This document shows, in pieces, positions 1 through 6,220 of a stretch of DNA of 6,749 nt. The notes under the pieces are model-generated. The model made no database searches. It worked only from the letters and a program-made list of their open reading frames with translations, and was not told the origin of the DNA. Source of the stretch: Flavobacteriaceae bacterium (GTDB lineage Bacteria > Bacteroidota > Bacteroidia > Flavobacteriales > Flavobacteriaceae); contig DAOUPU010000140.1 in assembly GCA_030625995.1 (NCBI GenBank), positions 1-6,749 of the forward strand, in the 5' to 3' direction. Position numbers and translations under genes: made by a program. The first letter of the stretch is position 1. Every line of letters starts with the position of its first letter.

Positions 1-174
1 AAAGACTCTAAAGAGATGTTCCGTCATATCACAAAACATTCGGGAATAGCAATTAATGCCGGACATTGGTTTGGAAGAGAAGGAGCCTTATTTATGAGAA
101 TGAATATTGCCACATCCAATGAAAAAGTGGTGGCTTCAATAAGAAAAATAAAGAAATCATTACCTGATGATTAG
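1..174 (+). CDS. MalY/PatB-type PLP-dependent C-S lyase / aminotransferase, C-terminal fragment (5' end outside window)
   Basis: Frame 1 is open from the window edge to a TAG at 172-174 and gives the last 57 residues of a fold-type I PLP enzyme. Visible residues include GHWFGREGALFMRMNIAT (about 21-38 of the fragment). This fits the C-terminal small-domain signature of the class I/II aminotransferase branch with MalY and PatB, where a G-x-x-FG-x-EG stretch precedes an R-x-N strand. The arginine of FMRMN is at the position of the substrate-carboxylate-binding arginine in that superfamily. Such enzymes cleave cystathionine or cysteine-type C-S bonds in the cytoplasm, releasing a thiol, pyruvate and ammonia; some are true aminotransferases. 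The lysine that binds PLP lies outside the window, so lyase versus transaminase cannot be settled. The tail after the domain is short (KKSLPDD), consistent with a natural C terminus. No functional link to the downstream genes is apparent. Confidence 0.8.
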   Translation, partial: KDSKEMFRHITKHSGIAINAGHWFGREGALFMRMNIATSNEKVVASIRKIKKSLPDD

Positions 175-183
175 CCTTGTTTT

Positions 184-209
184 AAATCCAATAATATGGT
201 GGAATTTTT
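184..209 (+). terminator. Weak terminator-like hairpin after the PLP-enzyme gene
   Basis: Ten bases after the TAG stop, AAATCCA (184-190) can pair with TGGaATTT (200-207). This leaves one bulged A at 204 and a 9-nt loop, and the stem runs directly into TTTTT (205-209). The geometry resembles a weak intrinsic terminator for the upstream gene. The stem has only two G-C pairs and the T-run is partly used in pairing, so it may be chance in AT-rich DNA. The rest of the gap up to the acetyltransferase gene shows nothing else I can name. Confidence 0.25.
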
Positions 210-296
210 GTGATCATATGCTAAAAATAGTTCGAAAATATTGTGATAATAACTGCCTATCCTTTTGTTATGCATACAAAAACTAAATTGAATGAT

Positions 297-827
297 ATGA
301 AAATTACTATAAGACAGGAAAAGCCATCTGACTATAAAGCGGTATTCGATCTCATTGAAACTGCTTTCAAAGAATTAAAAATAAGCGATCATAAGGAACA
401 ATTTCTTGTTGAACGATTGAGAGAATCCGACGCTTTTATACCTGAATTATCTTTAGTAGCGGAATATGAAAATGAAATTATTGGACATATTTTGTTGACA
501 AAGATCAAAATAAAAAATGATCGAGAAGAAATTATCGCTTTGGCTCTTGCTCCGGTATCCGTACTCCCAAAATTTCAAAATCGAGGGATCGGGACAATGT
601 TAATTGAAAATGCTCATAGTATTGCTAAAGAATTGAACTATGAATTGATTGTTCTTCTTGGACATGCAAAATACTATCCAAGATTTGGATATGATCAAGC
701 GGATAAGTTCGGAATTAAATTACCCTTTGACGTTCCTAAAGAAAATTGCATGGTAAAGGCACTGACAAAAAACGGATTAGATGGAGTGAATGGAACAGTT
801 GTATACCCAAAAGAATTTAATGAGTGA
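297..827 (+). CDS. GNAT family N-acetyltransferase, YhbS-like
   Basis: From ATG 297 this is a 176-residue cytoplasmic GCN5-related acetyltransferase, which transfers the acetyl group of acetyl-CoA to an amine. It starts with the usual first strand (MKITIRQEKPSDYKAVFDLI). The acetyl-CoA pyrophosphate-binding motif A is at about 86-103: LAPVSVLP followed by Q94-N-R-G-I-G99. HAKYYPRFGYDQADKFGI (about 123-140) and a PFDVPKENCMV segment are typical of the YhbS branch (COG3153). The natural substrate of that branch is mostly unknown. The frame stays open to a GTG at 243 and an ATG at 270, but the 18 extra residues (MIITAYPFV...) precede the normal family N terminus, so ATG 297 is preferred. No clear Shine-Dalgarno precedes any candidate start. 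The gene has gaps of more than 120 bp upstream and 226 bp downstream, so it is probably transcribed alone. Family assignment is firm; substrate is not. Confidence 0.9.
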   Translation: MKITIRQEKPSDYKAVFDLIETAFKELKISDHKEQFLVERLRESDAFIPELSLVAEYENEIIGHILLTKIKIKNDREEIIALALAPVSVLPKFQNRGIGTMLIENAHSIAKELNYELIVLLGHAKYYPRFGYDQADKFGIKLPFDVPKENCMVKALTKNGLDGVNGTVVYPKEFNE

Positions 828-890
828 AGAAATGTAAGAATCGGGCTACGAAAATAAAGAATTCGGTCTGAAATAATGAAGCTTCTTAAA

Positions 891-918
891 GTGATAAAGG
901 ATCACCATTTGGTGTTTT
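891..918 (+). terminator. Two overlapping short hairpins downstream of the acetyltransferase, possible weak terminator
   Basis: Two small stems compete for the same bases. GTGAT (891-895) pairs with ATCAC (901-905) around a 5-nt loop, and CACC (903-906) pairs with GGTG (911-914) around ATTT. The second stem is followed immediately by TTTT (915-918), the arrangement of an intrinsic terminator. Both stems are only 4-5 bp, so termination would be weak. The position, 64 to 91 nt past the acetyltransferase stop and just upstream of the putative promoter box at 942, fits a boundary between two transcription units. The rest of the 226-bp gap contains the AT-rich hairpin at 980-1000, a near-repeat of about 22 bp at 838-880 that is too diverged to call, and nothing else recognisable. 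Confidence 0.3.
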
Positions 919-941
919 AATGGAAATAAATACAAAATGTG

Positions 942-949
942 TAAATTTG
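942..949 (+). promoter_or_regulatory. Possible Bacteroidota-type -7 promoter box for the MBL/GH16/sulfatase genes
   Basis: TAAATTTG matches the TAnnTTTG -7 consensus known for Bacteroidota housekeeping promoters. It lies about 105 nt upstream of the MBL start codon and would give a leader of roughly 100 nt. No good TTG/TTTG -33 element sits 19-23 bp upstream; the nearest TTTG (908-911) is 30 bp away. The box is therefore only half supported. It is the only exact match I noticed in a plausible position in the non-coding gaps. Confidence 0.3.
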
Positions 950-979
950 ACTAAGTCCTGAACAAAAAAAATAAATGTG

Positions 980-1000
980 AATAAATATTAATTATTTATT
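980..1000 (+). repeat. Perfect 8-bp AT-only inverted repeat in the leader before the MBL gene
   Basis: AATAAATA (980-987) and TATTTATT (993-1000) form a perfect 8-bp stem with a 5-nt loop (TTAAT). It can be extended by one G-T and one T-A pair at the base. It lies between the putative -7 box and the start codon at 1054, so it would be in the 5' untranslated region of the MBL mRNA if that promoter is real. It could also be an operator for a regulator that binds AT-rich dyads. With no G-C pairs the RNA stem would be weak and the match could be chance. Confidence 0.3.
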
Positions 1001-1053
1001 TAAAGAGCATTTGTCAATAATTAAAAACAACCTTATGGATAAATTGAACTTTA

Positions 1054-2193
1054 ATGAAGAAAATTTTTAAAATGATTGGAATCTCTATTGCTGTAATAAT
1101 TGCCATTGTGTTGCTTTTTATAATTCTATTTTTAAATCTTAACCCACAGTTTGGAAAGGCAGCTACTAATGGACAAAAAATAGATTATGCCAAATCGGGA
1201 CACTTTGAAAATGGGAAATTCATCAATCAATCTACAACTATTATGGATATCCATTATTGGGATAGGTTTAGAGAAATGTTAGAGGTATCTCCCAATAGAA
1301 GACCAGATAAGGAGATAATTGTGGAAAAAATAGATTCAATGGCTATTGAAAATCTTAATTCCGGTATTACCCGGCTTACTTGGTTTGGTCATTCGGCATT
1401 CTTATTAGAAATGGACGGCAAGAAAATTCTTATAGACCCCATGTTGGGAGAAACAGCTGCTCCACATCCATTACTCGGGTCTAAACGCTATTCAAAAGAG
1501 CTGCCTATTGAAATTGAGAAACTACCGTTTATTGATCTAATTATTTTATCTCATGACCATTATGACCATTTAGATTATGAATCTATTCAAAAATTAAAAG
1601 GAAAGGTTGGCAAATATTATACTCCTTTAGGTGTTGGTAACCATTTAGTAGAATGGGGAATAGAAAAAGAAAAAATTAAAGAATTGAATTGGTGGGAAAG
1701 TATTGACTATGATGGTATAAAGTTTGTTTGTACTCCGGCAAGGCATTTCTCAGGCAGAGGACTATTTGATAGGGCATCGACTATGTGGTGCTCATGGGTA
1801 ATTAAAGGCAAAAATGAAAATATCTTTTTTAGTGGAGATAGTGGTTATGACGTTCATTTTAAGGAAATTGGTGAAAAATATGGGCCCTTTGATATTTCCT
1901 TAATGGAATGTGGCCAATACCACGAAGATTGGAAACTTTTTCATATGATGCCCGAGGAAACCGTAGTAGCGGCTATTGACTTAAAAAGCAAGTTAGCTCT
2001 GCCAATACATTGGGGAGCATTTACTTTAGCACTTCATGATTGGACAGACCCGATTGAAAGAATAACTAAAAAAGCTAATGAATTAAAATTACCAATCACC
2101 ACACCAAAAATTGGGGAACCTATAAGACTTGGAAATACAAATTACCCTACAGATAAATGGTGGATAAATTATATGGCAGAAAATAGAAATTAA
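1054..2193 (+). CDS. Membrane-anchored MBL-fold metallo-hydrolase, NAPE-PLD/UlaG-like
   Basis: The product is a 379-residue zinc hydrolase of the metallo-beta-lactamase fold (COG2220; NAPE-PLD/UlaG branch). Residues 1-6 are basic and residues 7-29 form one hydrophobic helix. This is best read as an uncleaved signal anchor with the enzyme on the periplasmic side. The domain opens with TWFGHSAFLLEMDGKKILID (109-128). Metal ligands are complete: H167-D-H169-Y-D171-H172, H231 in ARHFSGR, D262 in FSGDSGY and H319 in PIHWGAF. The HMMPEE element (297-302) is also typical of the branch. The ligand spacing resembles that of NAPE-PLD phospholipase D, but related bacterial enzymes act on varied phosphodiesters or lactones, so the substrate is unknown. 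ATG 1054 is chosen because it gives the basic-then-hydrophobic N terminus; ATG 1035 is out of frame and stops quickly. The stop lies 97 bp before the preferred GH16 start, suggesting co-transcription. Confidence 0.88.
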   Translation: MKKIFKMIGISIAVIIAIVLLFIILFLNLNPQFGKAATNGQKIDYAKSGHFENGKFINQSTTIMDIHYWDRFREMLEVSPNRRPDKEIIVEKIDSMAIENLNSGITRLTWFGHSAFLLEMDGKKILIDPMLGETAAPHPLLGSKRYSKELPIEIEKLPFIDLIILSHDHYDHLDYESIQKLKGKVGKYYTPLGVGNHLVEWGIEKEKIKELNWWESIDYDGIKFVCTPARHFSGRGLFDRASTMWCSWVIKGKNENIFFSGDSGYDVHFKEIGEKYGPFDISLMECGQYHEDWKLFHMMPEETVVAAIDLKSKLALPIHWGAFTLALHDWTDPIERITKKANELKLPITTPKIGEPIRLGNTNYPTDKWWINYMAENRN

Positions 2194-2194
2194 T

Positions 2195-2290
2195 ATGAGT
2201 TCTGGAAAAGACGAAAATTTTGGCACTATTAATTCCGTAACAATACGTTACCGAGATTTTTCGGGGAATAATTCTTCGAAAAAGGTAAAT
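2195..2290 (+). other. Open 32-codon extension / spacer between the MBL and GH16 genes
   Basis: This stretch is open in the GH16 reading frame from an ATG one base after the MBL stop codon. It encodes a hydrophilic, low-complexity-looking peptide (MSSGKDENFGTINS...) in front of the signal peptide. I treat it as a 97-bp untranslated spacer: secretion signals normally begin at the protein's N terminus, and the ATG at 2291 has an AAAAAGG sequence ending 5-6 nt upstream, whereas ATG 2195 has none. If ATG 2195 is used, translation would be coupled to the MBL gene. A poor promoter-like pair (TTTG at 2219-2222, then TACGTTAC 21 bp later) could allow independent expression of the GH16 gene, but it matches the consensus only partly. 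Confidence 0.4.
2281..2287 (+). promoter_or_regulatory. Ribosome-binding sequence that supports the GH16 start at 2291
   Basis: A purine tract, AAAGGT at 2281-2286 preceded by further A residues, places AGG 5-6 nt before ATG 2291. Most other genes in the window lack a recognisable Shine-Dalgarno, so this one helps decide the start in favour of the internal ATG that opens the signal peptide. Confidence 0.45.
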
Positions 2291-3046
2291 ATGAGAAATT
2301 TAGTTAGTCAACTGTTATTACTATTATTTTTCACATCCAGTACTCAGGTGGAAAAGATAGAGTTGAATGGAAATACTTATGTCCTCGATTTCTTTGATGA
2401 ATTCAATAATACAGAAATTGATACGACAAAATGGGCTTTTAGAACGGATAGCAAACACTGGAGTACACAATTAAAAAGAAATGTTGAATTAAAAAATGGA
2501 CTTTTATATTTGAATCTCAAAAAAGAAAAGTCACTCGATAAAAACTATACCGGAGGAGGAATTATTTCTTTAGATACTTTTCGATATGGGTATTATGAAA
2601 CCCGAGTAAAAATACCTGAAGGCGAAGGGTGGCATACTTCTTTTTGGCTAATGAAACACAATCGATTAGGTAATACAGACCCTTCTATAACCGAAATTGA
2701 AATAGACGTTTTTGAGAATGATTCAAAACACCCTACAGGCTATGAAATAGCATTTCATAAATGGTTGGGTGGACATATAAGTGTATTTGGACAACATGTA
2801 AAAACAGCGAATATGAGAATAGATTTTGTTGAAGTTGCCTGTGAATACAATCCTAATTACGTGATATATTATATGAATGGAAATGAAGTTAAAAATCTGG
2901 ATATTTCTGAAGTCCCCAAAGGATCCATAAATATTTGGCTAACAAGTATTGCATCTCATTTAGGAGGGACAAGCTCCGTAGATGATAATGAACTGCCATC
3001 TAATGTAATTTTTGATTATGTGAAATATTATAAATTAGAAGAATAA
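2291..3046 (+). CDS. Secreted glycoside hydrolase family 16 protein
   Basis: The 251-residue product starts with a signal peptide (MRNLVSQLLLLLFFTSSTQ) and consists almost entirely of one GH16 beta-jelly-roll domain. Numbered from M at 2291, DFFDEFNNTEIDTTKW (33-48) is the usual first strand, RYGYYETRVKIP (98-109) and GWHTSFWLM (113-121) line the cleft, and the catalytic signature E137-I-D139-V-F-E142 is intact, with E137 the expected nucleophile and E142 the acid/base. The C-terminal part contains CEYNPNYVIYYMNGNEV, the standard GH16 sheet. GH16 enzymes cleave beta-1,3 or beta-1,4 bonds in glucans or galactans such as laminarin, agar, porphyran and carrageenan. Where many members have a DFHxY element, this one reads DFVEV, so it is divergent. 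The sulfatase starts 10 bp downstream, which favours a sulfated substrate. Start: ATG 2291 is preferred over ATG 2195 because of the signal peptide and the AAAAAGG ribosome-binding sequence. Confidence 0.85.
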   Translation: MRNLVSQLLLLLFFTSSTQVEKIELNGNTYVLDFFDEFNNTEIDTTKWAFRTDSKHWSTQLKRNVELKNGLLYLNLKKEKSLDKNYTGGGIISLDTFRYGYYETRVKIPEGEGWHTSFWLMKHNRLGNTDPSITEIEIDVFENDSKHPTGYEIAFHKWLGGHISVFGQHVKTANMRIDFVEVACEYNPNYVIYYMNGNEVKNLDISEVPKGSINIWLTSIASHLGGTSSVDDNELPSNVIFDYVKYYKLEE

Positions 3047-3056
3047 AACCTAAACA

Positions 3057-4817
3057 ATGAATATTAGAAATACAATTATAATATTATCAGCCTACCTGAC
3101 ATTACAATCCGGAGCAAGTTTTTCTCAGGAAAAAACTCACCCAAATGTTATACTGATCATGACCGATGATCAAGGGTATGGAGATCTTGGCATTACGGGA
3201 AATCCACATGTACAAACACCTGTTATTGATAAATTTGCAACTGAAAGTGTTCGTTTTAATAATTTTTATGTGTCTCCGGTATGTGCACCAACACGTTCGA
3301 GCCTTTTAACAGGAAGATACTCGTTGCGTACAGGCATTAGGGATACGTATAACGGTGGGGCAATAATGGCATCCAATGAAGTAACTATTGCCGAAATGCT
3401 GAAACAAGCAAACTACAAAACAGGATCCTTTGGTAAATGGCATTTGGGAGATAATTACCCCAGCAGACCAAATGACCAGGGTTTTGACGAATCTGTAATT
3501 CATCTTTCCGGTGGAATGGGTCAGGTTGGAGACATAACAACCTACTTCAAAGGAGACAGAAGCTATTTTGACCCTGTACTCTGGCATAATGGCCAAAAAG
3601 AGGCTTATAAAGGATATTGTTCTGATATATTTACAGAGGAAGCCATCAAATTTATTGAAAAAAACCATAAAGAACCATTCTTCTGTTACCTTGCATTTAA
3701 TGCGCCACATACACCGTTGCAGGTACCCGATAAGTATTATCAGATATATAAAGATATTGATCCGGAATCCGGATTTGAAAATGATGACAGGCCATTCGTA
3801 AAAATGAGTGAAAAGGACAAAGAGGATGCTAGAAAAGTGTATGCGATGGTCACAAATATTGACCAAAATATAGGCAAATTATTACAAAAACTTGATCAAC
3901 TGAATATTACAGAAAATACGCTTGTTATTTTTATGACAGACAACGGGCCTCAGCAAATAAGATATGTAGGTGGAATGCGCGGAAGAAAAGGCAGTGTTTA
4001 TAGAGGTGGGGTTAGGGTGCCTTTTTATATTAGATATCCTGAGTTATTTAGTGGAAATAAAGATATTGAAACAACATCCGCTCATATCGATATTTTGCCT
4101 ACACTTGCTCAAATATGCAATGTTGAACTGCCAAAAGAAAGAAAAATTGATGGCAAAAATCTTTTGCCGCTTATTAAAGGTGAACAAGTGAATTGGGCAG
4201 AAAGGGAGTTGTTCTTTTATTGGACAAGGCGTTATCCAGAGCTCTATAACAATATGGCACTTCAAAACGGAAATTACAAACTCGTTGGAAACACTGACTA
4301 TAATTCTCCGATTGAGGATTTTGAACTGTTCAATATTAAAAAAGATCCCTATGAACAATACAATATTGTACTCGATAAAAAGGAGATTGCAAAAGATCTC
4401 AAGAATAAACTCGATAAAATTTATACAGAATTAATTAACTCAGAGAATCTCATCAACTCACCCCGAATTATCGTTGGAAATAAAAAAGAAAATCCGGTAA
4501 TACTTAATAGAAATGATGCAGGCGGTGAACGTGGAATTTGGGCACAAGAAGAAATTTTTGGTAAGTGGCATGTTCATATTAAAGATGGGCTCTATAATTT
4601 TAAATTTAAGTTTATCAATCCAATTGAAGCAAATGGGGAAATGTTTTTAGAAACTCAAACAATAATAAACCGAAAAAAAAATACTAAAGATAATGTCGAT
4701 ATCATAGAAATGAATAAAGTTCTTCTTCCTGAAATGGAATGTGATCTCATTCCATTTTATAAAGTGCATGGGAAGAAAATATTTCCTTTTTGGGTTGAAA
4801 TTGAAAAAATCAATTGA
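3057..4817 (+). CDS. Secreted S1-family formylglycine sulfatase (arylsulfatase-like) with extra C-terminal domain
   Basis: This 586-residue enzyme hydrolyses a sulfate ester, probably on a sugar. A signal peptide covers 1-23 (cleavage near SFS-Q), so it acts in the periplasm or outside. The alkaline-phosphatase-fold core follows: NVILIMTDDQGYGDLG (30-45) with metal ligands D37 and D38, the sulfatase signature C76-A-P-T-R80 continuing to LLTGR, GKWH (K127), NAPH (H218), TDNG (D295, N296) and GRKGS (K311). C76 must be oxidised to formylglycine by a maturase, which is not in the window. Residues about 480-586 go beyond the core. They begin NRNDAGGERGIW, continue FGKWHVHIKDGLYNFKF and end PFWVEIEKIN, and look like a beta-rich appended domain. 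All core catalytic residues I could check are present. The gene starts 10 bp after the GH16 stop without a clear ribosome-binding site, as expected in a Bacteroidota operon. The exact S1 subfamily, and therefore sugar and position, cannot be assigned by eye. Confidence 0.93.
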   Translation: MNIRNTIIILSAYLTLQSGASFSQEKTHPNVILIMTDDQGYGDLGITGNPHVQTPVIDKFATESVRFNNFYVSPVCAPTRSSLLTGRYSLRTGIRDTYNGGAIMASNEVTIAEMLKQANYKTGSFGKWHLGDNYPSRPNDQGFDESVIHLSGGMGQVGDITTYFKGDRSYFDPVLWHNGQKEAYKGYCSDIFTEEAIKFIEKNHKEPFFCYLAFNAPHTPLQVPDKYYQIYKDIDPESGFENDDRPFVKMSEKDKEDARKVYAMVTNIDQNIGKLLQKLDQLNITENTLVIFMTDNGPQQIRYVGGMRGRKGSVYRGGVRVPFYIRYPELFSGNKDIETTSAHIDILPTLAQICNVELPKERKIDGKNLLPLIKGEQVNWAERELFFYWTRRYPELYNNMALQNGNYKLVGNTDYNSPIEDFELFNIKKDPYEQYNIVLDKKEIAKDLKNKLDKIYTELINSENLINSPRIIVGNKKENPVILNRNDAGGERGIWAQEEIFGKWHVHIKDGLYNFKFKFINPIEANGEMFLETQTIINRKKNTKDNVDIIEMNKVLLPEMECDLIPFYKVHGKKIFPFWVEIEKIN

Positions 4818-4847
4818 CGTATTATTGTATTAAAAATAATATCAATT
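4812..4847 (+). terminator. Imperfect hairpin spanning the sulfatase stop codon
   Basis: AATTGA (4812-4817, including the TGA stop) pairs with TCAATT (4842-4847). After a 2-nt bulge (CG, 4818-4819), TATTATT (4820-4826) pairs with AATAATA (4835-4841) around an 8-nt loop. That makes 13 pairs, nearly all A-T, with no clean T-run after the stem. It may mark the end of the MBL-GH16-sulfatase transcription unit or slow 3' exonucleases, but it is not a textbook terminator. The rest of the gap to 4931 shows no convincing promoter. Confidence 0.35.
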
Positions 4848-4931
4848 ATTAGAGTAGCAGAAATATCCATGATTCAATTTCGAATAAATATAATTACACA
4901 TAATACTAAAACCATATAAATTATTTTTGAT

Positions 4932-6218
4932 ATGAAATATCTATACCTACTCCATTTTACATTTTTTAGTCTGCTAACTTTTGCCCAGACCAATTCAATT
5001 AAAAATTCACCTGTACTTCAGGAGGGATCAGCCAGCAGTGTGGGTATGTCAGAAGAAAGACTGGCACTAATAGATTCCATGTGTGAAGAGGCCGTATCTC
5101 AATCTCAAATTCCGGGAGTTGTTGCATTGGTTGCCAGAAACGGAAAAATTGTATACTATAAAGCCTTTGGCATGGCCGACAATCCAGCTGGAAGAAGCTT
5201 AAAACGCGATGATATTTTTAGAATTGCCTCCCAAACAAAAGCCATCACCTCTACCGCCGTAATGATGCTCTGGGAAGAAGGAAAGTTCAAACTGGATGAC
5301 CCAATTTCTAAGTACATTCCAGAATTTAAAGATGCCAAGGTGCTGGATACACTGTATAAAAATGGAACATATGATACTACTCCTGCTGATAGACCTATCA
5401 CAATAAGACATCTTATAACACATACATCCGGGATAGGGTATGGTGTTATAGATGGAGATGATCGTATTAAGGAAATATATAAAAAAGCAGGTATTACAGA
5501 TTTATTTACTACTGAAAATATAAGCATAGAAGAAAGTGTTAAAAAACTCGCAAAGCTCCCACTGCATCATAATCCCGGTGAAAAATTTACCTATAGTGAA
5601 GGCCTTGACGTACTGGGATATTTTATAGAAATTATGTCAAAAATGCCTCTGGATGAGTTCTTTAGAACGAAAATATTCGATCCTCTTGGTATGGATGATA
5701 CATGGTTTTATTTGCCAAAATCAAAATATGACAGGTTGGTATCTATTCAAGAAAAGAAGAATGACAAATGGATTAATTATCCTACTACATTTTATGATCC
5801 TGATTATCCAGTTAAGGGCCAAAAAAGATTTTTCTCAGGTGGTGCCGGCCTCTCCAGTACCGCAAAGGACTATGCTACTTTTCTACAGATGTATTTAAAT
5901 AATGGAGAGTTAAATGGGGTACGAATACTAAGTAGAACAACAGTTCAGTTTATAATGGGTAATCAAATTAGTGATCTTTGGGGTGATTCAGGATCATTTT
6001 ATGGTTTGGCATTTGCCGTTCTTGATAAAAAAGGACAAGACAAAGGCGGTAATGGTAGTACGGGTACATTTAGATGGGGTGGATACTTTAATACTCAATA
6101 TTTTGCCGACCCAAAAGAGAATATAATTGGTATTTTAATGAAACAAACTCAGGGTGCTAAAGATGATAACACCGCATGGAAATTTCGTATTTTGGTTGGA
6201 CAAGCAGTGGATGATTAA
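4932..6218 (+). CDS. Secreted serine hydrolase, beta-lactamase/esterase (class C-like) family
   Basis: The 428-residue protein has a signal peptide (1-18, cleavage after LLTFA) and a single penicillin-binding-protein-like domain (Pfam Beta-lactamase, COG1680). The nucleophile motif S-x-x-K is S100-Q-T-K103 within RIASQTKAIT. LITHTSG (161-167) is the common loop of the family. Y221-S-E223 in FTYSEGLDVLG takes the place of the Y-x-N motif, and FSGGAGLSSTAKDYATF (301-317) and the WGG strand (382-384) complete the fold; WGG stands where KTG is found in true class C beta-lactamases. This pattern fits EstB-like esterases and D-aminopeptidase-like enzymes better than an antibiotic-hydrolysing beta-lactamase, so resistance should not be inferred. 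The substrate is unknown. The gene lies 114 bp after the sulfatase, so it may be a separate unit. Start: ATG 4932 opens the signal peptide directly. Confidence 0.9.
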   Translation: MKYLYLLHFTFFSLLTFAQTNSIKNSPVLQEGSASSVGMSEERLALIDSMCEEAVSQSQIPGVVALVARNGKIVYYKAFGMADNPAGRSLKRDDIFRIASQTKAITSTAVMMLWEEGKFKLDDPISKYIPEFKDAKVLDTLYKNGTYDTTPADRPITIRHLITHTSGIGYGVIDGDDRIKEIYKKAGITDLFTTENISIEESVKKLAKLPLHHNPGEKFTYSEGLDVLGYFIEIMSKMPLDEFFRTKIFDPLGMDDTWFYLPKSKYDRLVSIQEKKNDKWINYPTTFYDPDYPVKGQKRFFSGGAGLSSTAKDYATFLQMYLNNGELNGVRILSRTTVQFIMGNQISDLWGDSGSFYGLAFAVLDKKGQDKGGNGSTGTFRWGGYFNTQYFADPKENIIGILMKQTQGAKDDNTAWKFRILVGQAVDD

Positions 6219-6220
6219 AA

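Noticed and set aside
243..296. GTG at 243 (or ATG at 270) as start of the acetyltransferase
   Set aside because: It adds 18 (or 9) residues before the standard GNAT N terminus without a ribosome-binding site; ATG 297 fits the family better.
838..880. Near tandem repeat of about 22 bp (GAATCGGGCTACG... and GAATTCGGTCTG...)
   Set aside because: The copies differ at too many positions in AT-rich non-coding DNA to support a repeat call.
1035..1070. Small peptide starting at ATG 1035 (MDKLNFNEENF)
   Set aside because: Eleven codons, out of frame with the MBL gene, with no ribosome-binding site or recognisable content.
3306..3866. Long minus-strand open frame inside the sulfatase gene
   Set aside because: It is antisense to conserved sulfatase coding sequence, has no recognisable domain and no upstream signals; other overlapping frames were dismissed for the same reason.
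4922..4929. TATTTTTG as a -7 promoter box for the serine hydrolase
   Set aside because: It ends 2 nt before the start codon, so the transcript would begin inside the coding region.
4932..6218. Antibiotic-resistance beta-lactamase
   Set aside because: The YxN and KTG motifs of true class C enzymes are replaced by YSE and WGG; an esterase or peptidase-like hydrolase is more likely.
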